The notes under the pieces: model-generated
What the model was told of the DNA's origin: nothing
The model's database searches: none
The model's input: only the letters and a program-made list of their open reading frames with translations
Made by a program: the position numbers and the translations under genes
Assembly (NCBI RefSeq): GCF_932526225.1
Contig: NC_064041.1
Coordinates: forward strand, 12,324,451 to 12,388,450
From: Nematostella vectensis
Taxonomy: Eukaryota; Cnidaria; Anthozoa; Actiniaria; Edwardsiidae
Length of the DNA stretch: 64,000 bases
Direction: 5' to 3'
Shown here: positions 9,296 through 19,187 of the stretch, in pieces
How positions within the stretch are numbered: the stretch's first letter is position 1
How the letters are laid out: the number at the start of each line of letters is the position of its first letter

Positions 9296-10067
9296 TTTCT
9301 TTTTCATTTTTTTCTAAACTATAAAGAAAAAGTTAGTGCAGGTTGATCATTGTCTAAGCTAAAGAAATGCCTCAGTTGTATGCGTTCTCAACTCGATCTA
9401 TAGACAATTCAGGCATACTCAGCGACCGTATTGTAATCAAAATCGCGGTCGTAAACGTTCGCAAACGTTCAGCAGATTCAAGTAGAGTCATAATATTACA
9501 AGCGATCAGATCAGTGGATTGTGAAAGCCTGTAAGAGCGTTAGTACTCGCATAGGAAATGTCTCTCAATGCAGTAAAATACTATGAGAGAAAGTGCGCAG
9601 TATTATCGCATTGGTCGCGCGTTTACACCGCGAGTGAACACGAACATTACTCAGCTCACATCTCATACAAGCTGAGATGCCATTCATAGCGTAAAGCTTG
9701 TCCAAATAAATGCTTTTCGAGATCATGTTTTCACTCACTAGAATAAAGCGCGAAGGTTGCAAAGCAGCGCGCGTATTCCACTGTTCTATTTTAGTGACGA
9801 AACAGTCGCACTGAACTTTCATCGCCGGTTAGCAACAACTGATCAAAACACAGCTCACCTTCGCTCGTTTCATCGCAAAAACACCGCTAGAATGCAGACC
9901 AAACACGACTAAAGCCTCTGCCCACCATGACGGTAATGTGAGAGCAAGTTGTTCGCTATTAGAAGTTAGAAATTTTACAATAGTTGACTGATTACAAGCG
10001 GTGTGAAGTCCGTGCTCTCGAGTCGCTCGTTGTGATTGTGTTGTGATTACACTTGATTCGTATTGTT

Positions 10068-10104
<37 letters not shown>

Positions 10105-10110
10105 ATTATA

Positions 10111-10142
<32 letters not shown>

Positions 10143-10233
10143 GGGGTCAACCCAATCGAAGTGCAATGAGAGGGCCTCACCCTGAGAGGACCGCCTTGGT
10201 GATCACGGTAAACCTCCCGCGTCAGGTAAGTAT
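10068..10233 (-). ncRNA. U1: U1 snRNA, copy 4
   Basis: Intact; the neighbouring U2 (10432-10585) is interrupted by retrotransposon copy 2. Confidence 0.95.
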
Positions 10234-10431
10234 GAGTTTATTTGGCGTCCCTGTACACCGACTGTCCCCGGCTGATTTCATCCTCCATGTGGGAACGGTG
10301 CATCGCGGTGATTATGACCCGTCGTCTTAATGACGATCCTGTCTCTTATTGATCTCTCCCGCTATAGCTCGCATGAACAGCACGTAAATGATGCTCGAGG
10401 TGTTGCTTGAATGTGTCTTCCCGAAAGGGAA

Positions 10432-10585
10432 GGGGGCCGTACTCGGAGGTAGTGCAATACCGAGACAACCCGTGGCTGGGACGCAGCAAGCCGCTTATTC
10501 CACAGCCAGTTTCCAAAAATCAGTTTAATATATGAGCTACTCAATGAGCAGCGTATCAGATATTAAGCTGATAAGAACAGATACT
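10432..10585 (-). pseudogene. U2: U2 snRNA 3' fragment (nt 35-188) at retrotransposon copy 2
   Basis: Begins at nt 35 with the duplicated target. Together with 16135-16184 it makes one interrupted gene (154 + 50 - 16 = 188 nt). Confidence 0.93.
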
Positions 10586-11092
10586 TTTTTTTTGTATTTG
10601 AATAGTTTATTTACAATAAATCAAATCTATTATACAATCTTTAAATCCAGTTGAGGACTATATCTAATCTTGATTACAATGGTTGTTTTGACAATATCGA
10701 TAATGTGTAGTTTTAGAGAAGAGAGGGATCCCGGGAGAAATCCGCCTCTCCGGCTCTTGCACGACAGAGGCGTTAATCCCCCCGGAAGCCTCGCTCCTCC
10801 CATTGTTCACGCGGTTTATTTCACCGCTTATGGCATTATATATTTGGAGTTGTACATTGGATACATGTTGGCCTCCTCGCTGTTTCCACAGGTGGGAGGA
10901 CAGTGAGGGGCGGAGGGGGTATTGATGTTTCTCCAGCCACCGTGCTTACAATTAAGTGGACAGTGGTGGAAAAGAGGGGGGTAGCCAGATCGCCATGCGC
11001 ACAATTAAGTGGACAGCGATAGGCAAGGGAAGGAGAAGTAATGCGATGGGGCCCGGGGCGAGTTGCCCTGGGTTGCCCGGTTTTATTGTGTG
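10586..11092 (-). other. Retrotransposon 3' UTR (copy 2)
   Basis: 507 bp after the ORF2 stop. It has a 16-bp direct repeat ACAATTAAGTGGACAG (plus-strand reading) at 10948-10963 and 11001-11016, AATAAA at 10606-10611 and a terminal oligo(A) at 10586-10593. No ORF is credible here. Equivalent regions end copies 3-6. Confidence 0.8.
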
Positions 11093-14000
11093 CTATACGA
11101 GGACAGAGAGGGCCTCGCCCCGCCAGCAGCAGAGGACATCATTGATGCCCCAGCGGCTATACGCGGCAAGAGGTCCGAGGACGGCCGCGTCCCTCTCTAT
11201 CCTCTCTCTGATCTTATATTTAGCTACACTGACTATTTCTGCTTGTCTCTTCTCGAATAGAGAAGTGTTCCTTGCAGTCCACAGACACCATAGTATGAGT
11301 TTAAAGATGTACACCACTAAGTTAGTTTTGCTCTTGTCACCCTTAGCTGTGGATAGTCCAAGAGTAAGGATGACAGTGTTAACATTACGGGTTAGGGGAG
11401 TAGCGTTAATCCGCTCAGCTATAGGAAATGCCCAGTCCCAAACCCGCGTCGCAAAGTCGCAAGATAAAAACACGTGCTTTAATGTCTCGGTCCTGCCACA
11501 GCGGTGGCATTTCGGCGAAAACGTGCAGTGCATGTGGCTGGTGAGGAAACTCGCTGTGCGAACCACGCGGTGGCGGATCTTCCACAGCAGGTCGCTCTCC
11601 CAATTCGTGCTCAGCCCGCCGTATGTGTTCCGCCAGACTGAGAACCAGGGAATCCCTGGCAGTCGCAGTCTGTCTTCCCACGTCTGTTGAGCTTTGCTTG
11701 GATTAGGGAGGAGTGCTACAAACTCCGAGTAGATGTTTTTAACCTTCAGCGCTCGGAGGGGAGCGGAAGCTAGCCAAGGCTTGATCTCCGCCATGGCCTG
11801 GAGGAGATCGTCATAGACCCTGGGTCGTTTTCCAGGCGCCGCGACCGGGGCGGAATTGCCTTTCAGCCAATTCCACTCCTCACGGATACCGAGCTTGCGG
11901 CTAGTCCAATAGCGCGCTAGGTTTGCCCATGGAGCGTTATTGTCAGGGTTAGCCACTTGTGCAATCCATTTCAGCTGCAGGGATTTCACCTTTGACTGAA
12001 TGTGGATGGCCGCCAGGCCTCCCTTTTCTCGCGGTTGCACGCACTTTTCTCTGCTAACCTGGGGGGTCTTACCAGACCAGACAAAATCCCAGACAAGTTT
12101 GTTCACCTTTGTGGCTACAGGAGGGGGCATTCTTAGCACACTGGCTGTGTACCAGAGTTTGCTCATCCCGAGTACATTGGTTATTAGAACTTTGCCCTTC
12201 AGGGATAGAGTCCGGCTGCGCCACAAGGTGAGGGTTTTTTCGAGTTTTTCTACGCGAGGTGCCCAGTTAAACTCGGTCAGGTCTCCAAACCCGTGCCAGA
12301 TTCCAAGGATATGGAGCTTGTCTCTCTGCCACTTAATATCCACCGGAGTCTGGTCAGATCCTCGAGAGGAACCGATCCAGAGACCTTCGGATTTCGTGGC
12401 ATTGAGCTTTGCTCCGGAAGCGCGTTCGTATGTACCAATTAGCGCGAAAGCCCTGCGTATAGAGTAAGAGTCTCGCAGCAGGAGGGTCGTGTCGTCGGCG
12501 TACTGAGTTGTTTTAACCGTCGCTTTTGACTGGGGAAGATGAAGACCAGTGACCTGGGGGTCTTTCCTGATCGCGTTCCCCAGAACCTCTGCACAAAGGC
12601 AGTAGAGCATGGGGCTAAGGGGGCAACCTTGGCGGACGCCGCGCTGTAGGGGGAAGAAGCTCGTGAGCCAGCCGTTATTACATACCGAGGCTTTACTGCC
12701 GTTGTACAGAGTCTTAATCCAGCGCCTAAAAACAGGCCCGAAATTCATTTTCTCGAGAACGCGATCGAGAAAATCTCTGTCCACTCTATCAAAAGCTTTT
12801 TCCTGATCAAGTGCAATGAGGGCACCGGGAAGTCGTTTAGTTTCGGCATAGTCGAGAATATCCCTGATTAGGAAGTTGTTCTCGAAGATGCTTCGTCCCG
12901 GCACCCCGCATGTCTGATCAGGAGAAAGAACTGACGCGAGTACGGGTTTCAGCCTGTTTGCCAGTGCTTTTGCGCCAATCTTGTAATCTACGTTAAGTAG
13001 TGAGATTGGGCGCCAGTTCTTGAGGAGAAGCCTATCTCCCTTTTTAAAGAGCAACGAGAGTATGCTCCGCGTCTGGGATTCAGAGAGGTGGGTATGATCG
13101 TATCCACTATTTAAAGTATCCACCAGATCACACCCTACTAAATCCCAGAAGCGGAGATAGAACTCGGCTGGGAGACCGTCGTCTCCGGGGGTCTTGTTCC
13201 TCTTCATCTGGGTGAGGGCCTCACGGCAATCAGCCTCAGATAAAGGGGATTCAAGTGAAGACCTCTCCTCCTCGGAAAGGCGAGCGTCCAGCCTAGAGAG
13301 CAAGGAATCCTGAGCCTCAGGGTCTGTTGTTTCAGCGGTGTAAAGCGTGGTGTAAAACTCGCGCACCGCAGCCAAGATGTCTGAGGTGTTTGAGGCTGTA
13401 CGGCCGCTGGAGGTGTGAAGCTCGGTGATGCTGTGTTTGGTGCGATTGTTGCTCTCTAGGCCGAAGAAATACCGGGTGGGTTTTTCCCCTTCCTCAAGCC
13501 ATTGTGCTCTAGAGCGGACTTTAACCCCTTCTAGCACGCGGGTCTGTGCGTCTTCTAGCTCCTGCTTTATAGCACGGAGGCGAGAGACGTCAGCACCGCG
13601 CGTGTTTAGGCGTTGGTATTCCCTCTCTAGGGCGGCAATGTGGTGTCGCTTTTCTTTGGAAAGACGCACCGACGCGGCTATCGCAAGACGCTTTAGGTGA
13701 AATTTTCCCAAATCCCACCAGACCCGGCGGTCTGGGAACTGGGGTCGTTTCTGCTGCCACGAGGGCCAGAAGGCGCGAACGCTTTTGCGAAAGTCCTCGT
13801 TCTGCAGGACCGAGACATTAAATTTCCATACACCTCGCCCTGCTGGCTCGATGTCGGGGATTGTGAGGCGCGCATGTACGGCTGCGTGGTCTGAGAAAGG
13901 GAATGGCCTGACGGTACAAGACCCCCCCTGCATGAAAGGTTCCGGGGCGTAGATACGATCGATCCGTGTTCCTACCCTGCGATCAGGCGTGATGTAAGTT

Positions 14001-14569
14001 ACTGCCGTACCCGATGGTGAGTACGATCGATAGAGGTCTAAGACCCGGAACCGTTCAAGGAAGGTATGTAAAGCAGGGTATCCTAATGTACCGCTAAGCG
14101 CGCTACCCCCCCATTTATCTAGGGCTAAGTTACTTACACAATTAAAATCGCCTCCGATGATGGCGGGTACCCCCGGGTGAGAGAGCCGCCAAAGATTTCC
14201 GTAAAAGGCGACTCTCTCTGCCGGGAGATTCGGAGCATAAAGGTTGTTCAAAGAGAAGTGAGTTTTGTTAACCTCAATGAGGACGCTGAGGAACCTGCCC
14301 TCAGTATCCCGTTTGAGGCTCACAAACTTGAAATTAAAGGACGGCTTAAACAGCACTCCGACGCCACGCGCGTGAGGAGACCCACAGCTCCAATAAGCCG
14401 GTCCCCCCCACTCCTTTTCCCAATGCTGCTCTTCCGTGGCAGTTGAAATGTGGGTCTCCTGCACGAACGCAACATCGCAGTTCATGCTGCGAAGCGCACT
14501 AAAAACTTTTTCACGTTTAGGCGCCTCGTGGATGCCATTGACGTTAATCGTGCAAACCGAGAACGCCAT
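11093..14569 (-). CDS. ORF2 (APE endonuclease and reverse transcriptase), retrotransposon copy 2, intact
   Basis: 1158 aa from the Met at 14569. The frame is open to 14686, but the first codon there is GTG. In-frame ATGs at 14623, 14599 and 14593 are alternatives. The chosen Met starts directly at the conserved endonuclease core and lies 40 bp after the ORF1 stop. Residues 1-240 form an APE endonuclease with the expected residues: NG at 11-12, QETH (Glu38), YAPN (Tyr111), GGDFN (Asp141, Asn143), Asp204 and SDH at 226-228. The RT follows, with motif A LDQEKAFD (Asp588), RQGCPLSP, and YADD at 690-693. A C-terminal zinc motif CX2CX7HX4C lies at about 1021-1037. By family analogy the endonuclease nicks U2 DNA and the RT primes cDNA there. 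All visible catalytic residues are present. Confidence 0.95.
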   Translation of the reverse strand: MAFSVCTINVNGIHEAPKREKVFSALRSMNCDVAFVQETHISTATEEQHWEKEWGGPAYWSCGSPHARGVGVLFKPSFNFKFVSLKRDTEGRFLSVLIEVNKTHFSLNNLYAPNLPAERVAFYGNLWRLSHPGVPAIIGGDFNCVSNLALDKWGGSALSGTLGYPALHTFLERFRVLDLYRSYSPSGTAVTYITPDRRVGTRIDRIYAPEPFMQGGSCTVRPFPFSDHAAVHARLTIPDIEPAGRGVWKFNVSVLQNEDFRKSVRAFWPSWQQKRPQFPDRRVWWDLGKFHLKRLAIAASVRLSKEKRHHIAALEREYQRLNTRGADVSRLRAIKQELEDAQTRVLEGVKVRSRAQWLEEGEKPTRYFFGLESNNRTKHSITELHTSSGRTASNTSDILAAVREFYTTLYTAETTDPEAQDSLLSRLDARLSEEERSSLESPLSEADCREALTQMKRNKTPGDDGLPAEFYLRFWDLVGCDLVDTLNSGYDHTHLSESQTRSILSLLFKKGDRLLLKNWRPISLLNVDYKIGAKALANRLKPVLASVLSPDQTCGVPGRSIFENNFLIRDILDYAETKRLPGALIALDQEKAFDRVDRDFLDRVLEKMNFGPVFRRWIKTLYNGSKASVCNNGWLTSFFPLQRGVRQGCPLSPMLYCLCAEVLGNAIRKDPQVTGLHLPQSKATVKTTQYADDTTLLLRDSYSIRRAFALIGTYERASGAKLNATKSEGLWIGSSRGSDQTPVDIKWQRDKLHILGIWHGFGDLTEFNWAPRVEKLEKTLTLWRSRTLSLKGKVLITNVLGMSKLWYTASVLRMPPPVATKVNKLVWDFVWSGKTPQVSREKCVQPREKGGLAAIHIQSKVKSLQLKWIAQVANPDNNAPWANLARYWTSRKLGIREEWNWLKGNSAPVAAPGKRPRVYDDLLQAMAEIKPWLASAPLRALKVKNIYSEFVALLPNPSKAQQTWEDRLRLPGIPWFSVWRNTYGGLSTNWESDLLWKIRHRVVRTASFLTSHMHCTFSPKCHRCGRTETLKHVFLSCDFATRVWDWAFPIAERINATPLTRNVNTVILTLGLSTAKGDKSKTNLVVYIFKLILWCLWTARNTSLFEKRQAEIVSVAKYKIRERIERDAAVLGPLAAYSRWGINDVLCCWRGEALSVLV

Positions 14570-14609
14570 TGTGAAACAAATATAGGTTAACATAACCATG
14601 ACGTTAAGA

Positions 14610-15878
14610 TTAATGATGCACATCTTTACCCTCGTAGAGGTGTTGGAAATGTTGGCGGTAGAGCTTGTCAAACAGCTGTTTAGCACGCTGCTCCCCCTTC
14701 ATGTTCTCCCATCGGGTGCGGAGTTCGCTCTGTGCTGCGTGTCCAGCGAGTCGCAGCTTTTGGTGCGTGTAATCACCGTGCTTGTGCTGGAGAAAGAGGG
14801 CGAGTGCGTCCAGTCGGGAGCTTGAGTCCACTCCAGCGATTCTGCGGGCGTCTGATTTGAGATCTTTAACGAAAGCCCGCTCGTTTTCAGCTCGACTTCC
14901 AGCTCGACTTTCCTTTCGCGGGGGAGAGTCCGTTAAGTGAAGACCGGGTGGTCTTTTCTCTCCGGTCTTCGGGGAGGGTTCCTCGGTGCCGGTCTTTGGG
15001 GAGGACTCTGTTGGTATAAGGGAATCCGCGGAGATTGTGTGCTCTTGCGCTGTTGCGGGGGCAGCTGCCTCGTCCTGGTCCTTTTCGCGGTCAGAGGCCG
15101 TCTCTGTCGGTAGCGGCAGATCCGGCGATAGTGGTGGGAGTGTCTCCTCCTCCTGCGCGCACTGCATGCGCTCCTGTTCGGTGGTGAGTTCTTCTCGACG
15201 ACGGCGATGAGGGCGTCGGCGCGGTTTGGTGCATTCTTTCACACCGTGGCCTATCTCTGAGCATCTTAGGCAACTCTGAGGTTGCCCAGTATATTTGAAG
15301 CTCAGAGAGGCTCCGTTTGTTGTTAGGCGGGCTGGCAGGTCACGGAGTAACTTGTCGTACAGGACAAGGCGGCATCCATTTTCGAAAGCAGCCAGGTCGG
15401 GCTCTTTGTGATGAAGCCGCGAAATAGAGTGTAGGTCTCCGTATCTGGTCATCAAGTCGCGGAAGGTGTCATCCGGGAACTCAACAGGCACAAATACGGA
15501 GACTGCCGTTCTGCGCACGGAGACTGGGGCGAGTTGGTAGTGGCGGCCGCCGACGTCGAGGCCTCGAGAGGCAGCGAGAACAGCTGACTGCTCGGTTTTG
15601 AAGGTGACCTCTAGGCCAGAGACAACCTGGGCGGTGCCGACAATGTCGGCGGTTTCTGTCCCCAGGAAGGCGCGCAGGACCTCCGCCGCAGAGACTGGTG
15701 TGCTGTCGTATCGCAGACATACTGTCCGCAGGGCTGCGAAAGACCGAAAGACGGTTGGTTTTCGCTGTTGTAAAGCGGCCTCCCTGTAAGACATAGTCTT
15801 TCCAGTGGGCGTGGCTTTGGGCGTGTCCGTGGGCGTGTCCGTGGGCGTGTCCATGTCGTTTTCCGTTGGAGGAACCAT
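14610..15878 (-). CDS. ORF1 (zinc-knuckle nucleic-acid-binding protein), retrotransposon copy 2
   Basis: 422 aa from ATG at 15878. The N-terminus has Thr-Pro-Thr-Asp repeats. The region about 35-195 resembles the RRM-like part of Tx1/L1-type ORF1 proteins (inferred from layout, not aligned). A CX2CX4HX4C knuckle is at 203-216, followed at once by an Arg-rich run, probably RNA binding or nuclear import. An acidic, Ser/Pro-rich low-complexity segment and a basic C-terminus complete it. The likely role is binding element RNA. One Arg-to-Cys change (TVCLRYDS, base 15719) is private to this copy. Confidence 0.92.
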   Translation of the reverse strand: MVPPTENDMDTPTDTPTDTPKATPTGKTMSYREAALQQRKPTVFRSFAALRTVCLRYDSTPVSAAEVLRAFLGTETADIVGTAQVVSGLEVTFKTEQSAVLAASRGLDVGGRHYQLAPVSVRRTAVSVFVPVEFPDDTFRDLMTRYGDLHSISRLHHKEPDLAAFENGCRLVLYDKLLRDLPARLTTNGASLSFKYTGQPQSCLRCSEIGHGVKECTKPRRRPHRRRREELTTEQERMQCAQEEETLPPLSPDLPLPTETASDREKDQDEAAAPATAQEHTISADSLIPTESSPKTGTEEPSPKTGEKRPPGLHLTDSPPRKESRAGSRAENERAFVKDLKSDARRIAGVDSSSRLDALALFLQHKHGDYTHQKLRLAGHAAQSELRTRWENMKGEQRAKQLFDKLYRQHFQHLYEGKDVHH

Positions 15879-16134
15879 TTTGGTGGGCGTGGTCAGGGCG
15901 TGGTCAGGACGTGTTCTAGAGGCGTTCCCAAGCTGTGGGCGCGGTCCTGCTAAGCCCTGGTGCTAGCAGGTTTCTCTAGATCAAGCGTTATACCGTGGAA
16001 ATTCCCAGAGAACGAAACACGTGTTTACGTGATTACGTAATCCGGGTTTTCCCACGCCGAGGGCGCTTATACGAGAAGACCCTCGTCTATTCTTATCTAA
16101 CCTTCAAACCCGAGGCTTACACTCGTCTTCGGTC
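15879..16134 (-). other. Retrotransposon 5' UTR (copy 2), structured
   Basis: 256 bp upstream of ORF1, starting directly at U2 nucleotide 50. Nested complementary segments can pair (see findings), and the inverted repeat TTACGTGATTACGTAA lies at 16025-16040. Two 11-bp GGTCAGGGCGT-like units lie near ORF1. The same region is at 3550-3794, 28221-28476 and 35473-35728. Confidence 0.7.
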
Positions 16135-16184
16135 GATAAGAACAGATACTACACTTGATCTTAGCCAAAAGGCCGAGAAGCGAT
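16135..16184 (-). pseudogene. U2: U2 snRNA 5' fragment at retrotransposon copy 2
   Basis: Nt 1-50. The upstream region has one private base (A at 16291) next to the palindrome. Confidence 0.93.
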
Positions 16185-16441
16185 GCAGAATCTGGCTCGG
16201 ACTACATGGAGCGTTTATCATTCTAGGCCTCCGCCATGTGGGTGACGGACTCGGTTTTAGGCCCTTCTGCCTCCTAAGATCACATGTGATAATCAGTCAT
16301 GAACGTAGTGCTATCACGTACGAGCAGTATTCGCTTGATACACCGTCTTTGCGAGTGCAATGAGACATTTTTACCGCGCTAGTGCGTGCGTACGTTCTCA
16401 CCGCACCGCTATAAAAGTCTAAAATATCACCGAGATCTTTC

Positions 16442-16469
16442 GTCTACGGCCATACCATCGAGAAAACAC

Positions 16470-16500
<31 letters not shown>

Positions 16501-16560
16501 GATTGGGCGCGGTTAGTACTTGGATGGGTGACCGCCTGGGAATACCGCGTGCTGTAGGCA
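16442..16560 (+). rRNA. 5S ribosomal RNA, copy 5
   Basis: Full-length; first 5S after retrotransposon copy 2, divergent to a U2 5' fragment. The spacer variants match the unit at 7489. Confidence 0.97.
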
Positions 16561-17333
16561 TTTCTTTTTCATTTTTTTTCTAAACTATAAAGAAAAAGTC
16601 AGTGCAGGTTGATCATTGTCTAAGCTAAAGAAATCCCTCAGTTGTATGCGTTCTCAACTCGATCTATAGACAATTCAGGCATACTCAGCGACCGTATTGT
16701 AATCAAAATCGCGGTCGTAAACGTTCGCAAACGTTCAGCAGATTCAAGTAGAGTCATAATATTACAAGCGATCAGATTAGTGGATTGTGAAAGCCTGTGA
16801 GAGCGTTAGTACTCGCATAGGAAATGTCTCTCAATGCAGTAAAATACTATGAGAGAAAGTGCGCAGTATTATCGCATTGGTCGCGCGTTTACACCGCGAG
16901 TGAACACGAACATTACTCAGCTCACATCTCATACAAGCTGAGATGCCATTCATAGCGTAAACCTTGTCCAAATAAATGCTTTTCGAGATCATGTTTTCAC
17001 TCACTAGAATAAAGCGCGAAGGTTGCAAAGCAGCGCGCGTATTCCACTGTTCTATTTTAGTGACGAAACAGTCGCACTGAACTTTCATCGCCGGTTAGCA
17101 ACAACTGATCAAAACACAGCTCACCTTCGCTCGTTTCATCGCAAAAACACCGCTAGAATGCAGACCAAACACGACTAAAGCCTCTGCCCACCATGACGGT
17201 AATGTGAGAGCAAGTTGTTCGCTATTAGAAGTTAGAAATTTTACAATAGTTGACTGATTACAAGCGGTGTGAAGTCCGTGCTCTCGAGTCGCTCGTTGTG
17301 ATTGTGTTGTGATTACACTTGATTCGTATTGTT

Positions 17334-17370
<37 letters not shown>

Positions 17371-17376
17371 ATTATA

Positions 17377-17408
<32 letters not shown>

Positions 17409-17499
17409 GGGGTCAACCCAATCGAAGTGCAATGAGAGGGCCTCACCCTGAGAGGACCGCCTTGGTGATCACGGTAAACCTCCCGCGTCAGGTAAGTAT
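17334..17499 (-). ncRNA. U1: U1 snRNA, copy 5
   Basis: Intact; type A flank, last such unit before the haplotype switch. Confidence 0.95.
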
Positions 17500-17697
17500 G
17501 AGTTTATTTGGCGTCCCTGTACACCGACTGTCCCCGGCTGATTTCATCCTCCATGTGGGAACGGTGCATCGCGGTGATTATGACCCGTCGTCTTAATGAC
17601 GATCCTGTCTCTTATTGATCTCTCCCGCTATAGCTCGCATGAACAGCACGTAAATGATGCTCGAGGTGTTGCTTGAATGTGTCTTCCCGAAAGGGAA

Positions 17698-17885
17698 GGG
17701 GGCCGTACTCGGAGGTAGTGCAATACCGAGACAACCCGTGGCTGGGACGCAGCAAGCCGCTTATTCCACAGCCAGTTTCCAAAAATCAGTTTAATATATG
17801 AGCTACTCAATGAGCAGCGTATCAGATATTAAGCTGATAAGAACAGATACTACACTTGATCTTAGCCAAAAGGCCGAGAAGCGAT
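17698..17885 (-). ncRNA. U2: U2 snRNA, intact copy 4
   Basis: Intact; 13-bp deletion upstream, matching the copy at 8745 at a spacing of 8953 bp. Confidence 0.95.
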
Positions 17886-18129
17886 GCAGAATCTGGCTCG
17901 GACTACATGGAGCGTTTATCATTCTAGGCCTCCGCCATGTGGGTGACGGACTCGGTTTTAGGCCCTTCTGCCTCCTAAGATCACATGTGATGATCAGTCA
18001 TGAACGTACGAGCAGTATTCGCTTGATACACCGTCTTTGCGAGTGCAATGAGACATTTTTACCGCGCTAGTGCGTGCGTACGTTCTCACCGCACCGCTAT
18101 AAAAGTCTAAAATATCACCGAGATCTTTC

Positions 18130-18157
18130 GTCTACGGCCATACCATCGAGAAAACAC

Positions 18158-18188
<31 letters not shown>

Positions 18189-18248
18189 GATTGGGCGCGG
18201 TTAGTACTTGGATGGGTGACCGCCTGGGAATACCGCGTGCTGTAGGCA
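18130..18248 (+). rRNA. 5S ribosomal RNA, copy 6
   Basis: Full-length. The unit downstream switches from type A to type B haplotype before U1. Confidence 0.97.
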
Positions 18249-19021
18249 TTTCTTTTTCATTTTTTTCTAAACTATAAAGAAAAAGTTAGTGCAGGTTGAT
18301 CATTGTCTAAGCTAAAGAAATGCCTCAGTTGTATGCGTTCTCAACTCGATCTATAGACAATTCAGGCATACTCAGCGACCGTATTGTAATCAAAATCGCG
18401 GTCGTAAACGTTCGCAAACGTTCAGCAGATTCAAGTAGAGTCATAATATTACAAGCGATCAGATCAGTGGATTGTGAAAGCCTGTAAGAGCGTTAGTACT
18501 CGCATAGGAAATGTCTCTCAATGCAGTAAAATACTATGAGAGAAAGTGCGCAGTATTATCGCATTGGTCGCGCGTTTACACCGCGAGTGAACACGAACAT
18601 TACTCAGCTCACATCTCATACAAGCTGAGATGCCATTCATAGCGTAAAGCTTGTCCAAATAAATGCTTTTCGAGATCATGTTTTCACTCACTAGAATAAA
18701 GCGCGAAGGTTGCAAAGCAGCGCGCGTATTCCACTGTTCTATTTTAGTGACGAAACAGTCGCACTGAACTTTCATCGCCGGTTAGCAACAACTGATCAAA
18801 ACACAGCTCACCTTCGCTCGTTTCATCGCAAAAACACCGCTAGAATGCAGACCAAACACGACTAAAGCCTCTGCCCACCATGACGGTAATGTGAGAGCAA
18901 CTTGTTCGCTATTAGAAGTTAAAATTTTTACAATAGTTGACTGATTACAAGCGGTGTGAAGTCCGTGCTTCACGAGTCGCTCGTTGTGATTGTGTTGTGA
19001 TTACACTTGATTCGTATTGTT

Positions 19022-19058
<37 letters not shown>

Positions 19059-19064
19059 ATTATA

Positions 19065-19096
<32 letters not shown>

Positions 19097-19187
19097 GGGG
19101 TCAACCCAATCGAAGTGCAATGAGAGGGCCTCACCCTGAGAGGACCGCCTTGGTGATCACGGTAAACCTCCCGCGTCAGGTAAGTAT
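19022..19187 (-). ncRNA. U1: U1 snRNA, copy 6
   Basis: Intact; first with the type B downstream flank (GCTTCACGAGTC). Confidence 0.95.

Larger units (their letters stand above)
3795..10585. repeat. Tandem U2-5S-U1 array, block 1 (four units)
   Basis: Four units of 1687-1700 bp, each U2 (-), 5S (+), U1 (-). The first U2 is only a 5' fragment (retrotransposon copy 1 inserted) and the last U2 is only a 3' fragment (copy 2 inserted). These units are mostly of a type-A haplotype, for example the U1-downstream spacer reads GTGCTCTCGAGTCG where later units read GTGCTTCACGAGTCG. U2 and 5S are divergent, U1 follows U2 on the same strand with 198 bp between them, and 5S and U1 converge across a long spacer. 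Confidence 0.95.
10586..16134 (-). mobile_element. U2-specific Tx1-like (Keshi-like) non-LTR retrotransposon, copy 2, full length
   Basis: A complete 5549-bp element on the minus strand. Order: 5' UTR (15879-16134), ORF1 (14610-15878), ORF2 (11093-14569), 3' UTR (10586-11092) and an oligo(A) of 8. An AATAAA signal lies at 10606-10611, just before the oligo(A). Target duplications GATAAGAACAGATACT flank it at 10570-10585 and 16135-16150, corresponding to U2 nt 35-50. APE plus RT in two ORFs, a single CCHC in ORF1, oligo(A) tail and U2 target fit the Tx1-like clade, and the target matches the described Keshi family. The family name is inferred from target and architecture, not from alignment. 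This is the only copy wholly in the window with both frames open, so it is the best candidate for an active master. Confidence 0.95.

Noticed and set aside
10956-11690. 244-codon plus-strand open frame in the retrotransposon
   Set aside because: It is antisense to ORF2, which has clear protein motifs, and its translation resembles no domain.
14570-14686. Upstream extension of ORF2
   Set aside because: The first codon is GTG; the extension overlaps ORF1, and the conserved endonuclease starts at the ATG at 14569. The ATG at 14623 is not excluded.
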